DNA from: Nocardioidaceae bacterium
Lineage (GTDB): Bacteria; Actinomycetota; Actinomycetes; Propionibacteriales; Nocardioidaceae
Direction of reading: 5' to 3'
Length of the DNA: 7,529 bases
Assembly: GCA_013696015.1 (NCBI GenBank)
Contig: JACCZI010000076.1
Location: 1-7,529, forward strand
This document shows positions 5,667-7,529 of the stretch, one piece after another. The notes under the pieces were generated by a model. That model was not told the DNA's origin and ran no database searches. It saw only the letters and a list, made by a program, of their open reading frames with translations. The position numbers were made by a program, and so were the translations under genes. Position 1 is the first letter of the stretch. Each line of letters begins with the position of its first letter.

Positions 5667-5685
5667 GCCGGCTCAACCAGCCGGC
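5667..5685 (-). other. Stem-loop over the PhoD-like gene stop, just before ilvA
   Basis: GCCGGCT (5667-5673) and AGCCGGC (5679-5685) are perfect 7-base inverted copies around a 5-base loop and include the TGA stop of the phosphatase gene. On the minus-strand RNA the stem ends 15 bases before the ilvA ATG. No U-run follows. It may weaken read-through or ilvA translation, or have no role. Confidence 0.4.
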
Positions 5686-7382
5686 TCGGTGATATCCACG
5701 GCCGCTACCCGTTCCAGCTCCGGATGGGCATTGTCGCCATCGCCGGTGACCGACTTCTCCCACACCAGCCGGATGTCGCGCCCCTTCACTTCCAACGTCG
5801 CGATGCTGTTGGAGAACCAAGGTCCCTTCGTGATGCGCCAGCGGAACGGTGGCTTGGGCACCTTGGCCGAGCGGGCGGCGGCCCGCCCGGCGGGCCAGGC
5901 GAAGCCGTACGCCATCGCGGCGAAGCCGAACCGGAGCGCCCGCGGCATCGGGTTGCGAATGGGCGAGCAGACCGCCTGCAGGATGCGGCCGTCGGCGCTC
6001 GGCTCCGGCAGCTCCACCTCGGCGAGGTAGGAATGGTGGACGTCACCGGACAGGAACGTCACCGTGGCCGGAGCCGTCCCGCGCCGCCCGTTGACCACGT
6101 CGCGGGCCATCGCGGCGACCTGCTGGAACGAGTCCTGGAACGCCGCCCAGTGCTCGAGGTCGGCTCCCTGTCGGATCCGCTCGCCGACCTTGCGGCCGCG
6201 ACCACCCCACGCGCCGGCCGCGACCGCCTCGTCCCACGCCTCGAGGTAGTGCAGTCCTGCCGGGAGCAAGTACGGCAGCGACGTGCCGATCAGGATGTGG
6301 TCACGACCCCCCTGCAGCAGCCCGTCGAGCCAACCCATCTCGGCTGGATCCAGCATCTGTCGGTCGTCGGGCTGCAGCACCCGGGCGCAGCGAGAGTCGA
6401 CCACGATCAGGCGAGTGCGGCCCAGGTCGCGGGCATGGCTCCACCGGTACGAGTCCGGCTCCACGTCGGCCTTCTCGGCGAACGAGTCGAGGAACTCTGT
6501 GACATCCTCCCCCTCAGCGCCGGAGACGTGCCGCCAGACCGGGTCCTCGGCACGGTCGCTCAGCGACAGGTTCCCGAGGTGCTGGTAGATCCAGTACGAC
6601 CCCAGGCCACCGACGATGCGGTCGCGCCACCATGACGTCGCCGCCATCTCCTGTCGCCAGGCGGCCGAGGTGTTCCAGTCGTCGCGGATGTCGTGGTCAT
6701 CGAAGATCATCGCGCTCTGCAGCGTCGACAGCAGCCATCGGTTCACCGAGTCGCTCCACGCCAGCCGGTAGAGGTGGGCGTACTCCTCGAAGTCCTTCAG
6801 CTCCTCGCCGGGCGGCTCGTCGACGGACCGCCGCGAGGTGATGAACTCCCGCATCGCCGGGGAGGTCTCGTCGGCGTACACCTGGTCCCCGAGGAACAAC
6901 ACCAGGTCGGGCCACGCCGACTCGTCCTGCTCCATCATCCGCAGCGACATCGCGCGCAGCGCGTCGACACCGTGCTTCCGGTTGCCCGCTGCGTCATGGG
7001 CGACGCTGGTCCGGCACGACCCGAACGCGACAGTCAGCGGCCGCTCGTGGTCGAGGGTGCGGATGCGGCTGGGCGGGTGCACCGATCCGGACGGCGGCCA
7101 CACCTGGTCCCCATCGATGCTGAGCGTGTACGGCAGGTTGTCCCCGGCCTGCAGGCCCTCGACGTCCACCACGCCGTAGTGGTGGCCGTGCGCGGTGAAG
7201 GTCCGGGCGGTCCAGCTGCGGCCGCCGGCGTGGACGGCCACCTCGGTGGCGGCCGCGACTTCCACCCAGACCACTGCGGACGTCTCGTCGACATGGCGCA
7301 GCAGGGGGCCGACCACCAGGCGCGGATCGATGAATTCCTCGGTGGCCTGGGCGATGGGCTCCGGCTCCGTGTCGTTGGGCAC
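5673..7382 (-). CDS. PhoD-like metallophosphatase (alkaline phosphatase D family)
   Basis: This is a calcineurin-like metallophosphoesterase of the PhoD group; the substrate is unknown. The 569 residues begin with a fibronectin-like beta domain (about 18-110, DPRLVVGPLLRHVDETSAVVWVEV), as in PhoD proteins. The catalytic domain shows AFGSCR (119-124), LFLGDQVYAD (162-171, Asp166 and Tyr169 as likely metal ligands), FDDHDIRDDW (227-236) and SGDVHHSY (445-452). There is no signal peptide, Tat motif or membrane helix, so unlike secreted PhoD it probably stays in the cytoplasm. The C-terminal 100 residues carry an aromatic, basic stretch (FGFAAMAYGFAWPAGRAAARSAK). The start is uncertain: TTG 7427 has no ribosome site, whereas GTG 7382 lies exactly where a leaderless transcript from the -10 TACAAC would begin, and is preferred. 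ilvA follows after 21 bases. Confidence 0.9.
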   Translation of the reverse strand: MPNDTEPEPIAQATEEFIDPRLVVGPLLRHVDETSAVVWVEVAAATEVAVHAGGRSWTARTFTAHGHHYGVVDVEGLQAGDNLPYTLSIDGDQVWPPSGSVHPPSRIRTLDHERPLTVAFGSCRTSVAHDAAGNRKHGVDALRAMSLRMMEQDESAWPDLVLFLGDQVYADETSPAMREFITSRRSVDEPPGEELKDFEEYAHLYRLAWSDSVNRWLLSTLQSAMIFDDHDIRDDWNTSAAWRQEMAATSWWRDRIVGGLGSYWIYQHLGNLSLSDRAEDPVWRHVSGAEGEDVTEFLDSFAEKADVEPDSYRWSHARDLGRTRLIVVDSRCARVLQPDDRQMLDPAEMGWLDGLLQGGRDHILIGTSLPYLLPAGLHYLEAWDEAVAAGAWGGRGRKVGERIRQGADLEHWAAFQDSFQQVAAMARDVVNGRRGTAPATVTFLSGDVHHSYLAEVELPEPSADGRILQAVCSPIRNPMPRALRFGFAAMAYGFAWPAGRAAARSAKVPKPPFRWRITKGPWFSNSIATLEVKGRDIRLVWEKSVTGDGDNAHPELERVAAVDITEPAG

Positions 7383-7389
7383 ATCCCCC

Positions 7390-7418
7390 GTTGTATCGCG
7401 CCACGAGCCCCGTGACCA
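7390..7418 (-). promoter_or_regulatory. Probable leaderless promoter of the PhoD-like gene
   Basis: On the minus strand TGGTCA (7418-7413) and TACAAC (7395-7390) are separated by 17 bases, each matching 4 of 6 positions of TTGACA and TATAAT. Seven bases after the -10 comes GTG 7382, which would therefore be the first transcribed codon. This fits the missing ribosome site, since leaderless messages are common in actinobacteria. It would also drive ilvA if the two genes form an operon. Confidence 0.4.
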
Positions 7419-7432
7419 GCGCCGCAACGCGC

Positions 7433-7529
7433 TTAGGTCGGTCGAGGTCGGGTGCGCGGCAGTCGGACCGGGCGACGCTCGAACGGTGGCGGGGGCTCCC
7501 CCGCCAGGTGCTTCACGGCCGCGTTGCCG
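7433..7529 (-). CDS. 3' end of an unidentified minus-strand gene (partial)
   Basis: A minus-strand frame is open from the window edge for 31 codons and ends at TAA 7435-7433. It reads GNAAVKHLAGEPPPPFERR followed by PVRLPRTRPRPT. Third codon positions are mostly G or C, as in the neighbouring genes, and it lies in the right direction to precede the PhoD-like gene, 50 bases before GTG 7382. The proline/arginine-rich end is typical of a disordered C-terminal tail. No family can be named from so short a piece, and an open frame of this length can occur by chance in GC-rich DNA. Confidence 0.4.
   Translation of the reverse strand, partial: GNAAVKHLAGEPPPPFERRPVRLPRTRPRPT

Noticed and set aside
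5061..6635. Long plus-strand open frame of 524 codons
   Set aside because: It lies antisense to ilvA and the PhoD-like gene, both with complete catalytic motifs. The translation is rich in Arg, His, Gln and Gly, as expected of a GC-rich shadow frame, and it shows no domain.
7487..7506. Perfect 9-base inverted repeat TGGCGGGGG/CCCCCGCCA as a terminator
   Set aside because: It lies within the open frame of the partial gene, where it encodes LAGEPPPP, has no T-run, and is followed by more than 50 further coding bases. It is probably a chance GC-rich palindrome.

Overview
The window is GC-rich DNA with strong G/C bias at third codon positions, GTG/TTG starts and a mycothiol-pathway gene (mca). 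It is therefore very probably chromosomal DNA of an actinobacterium. A Nocardioides-like or other mycothiol-producing high-GC lineage is my guess from gene order, not something the sequence proves. No tRNA, rRNA, CRISPR array, transposase or phage gene was seen, and most of the window reads as ordinary chromosomal backbone.

Left part (1-2307): a divergent pair of transcription units. Minus strand: mca (mycothiol S-conjugate amidase), overlapping by ATGA a 73-residue single-pass membrane protein. Plus strand: a DUF4307-type membrane protein followed by greA. As I recall it, this is the arrangement of Mycobacterium tuberculosis Rv1080c-Rv1083 (greA, DUF4307 protein, mca, small protein). The divergent region carries a sequence matching the thiol-stress sigma factor SigR/SigH promoter pattern, oriented toward mca. 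The DUF4307 gene has no ordinary start codon in front of its conserved N-terminal motif.

Middle (2308-2511): a 204-base gap between convergent genes, holding two strong palindromes, a third copy of one palindrome arm, and a degenerate ~20-base periodic repeat. It probably ends transcription from both sides. Its layered structure is the least explained part of the window.

Right part (2512-7529): a minus-strand run transcribed right to left: a PhoD-like metallophosphatase, then ilvA (threonine ammonia-lyase with ACT domain) after 21 bases, then after 78 bases a DrrA-type ABC ATPase whose stop overlaps the start of its ABC-2 permease. The phosphatase appears to have its own promoter placed for a leaderless message. 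At the far right edge the last ~31 codons of another minus-strand gene seem to enter the window.

Functionally, Mca handles mycothiol conjugates of toxic electrophiles, the ABC pair is a drug-type exporter, IlvA starts isoleucine synthesis from threonine, GreA rescues stalled RNA polymerase, and the PhoD-like enzyme probably hydrolyses phosphoesters. I find no wholly new multi-gene system. The best leads are the SigR-like promoter, the start anomaly of the DUF4307 gene, and the palindrome/repeat cluster between greA and the permease.
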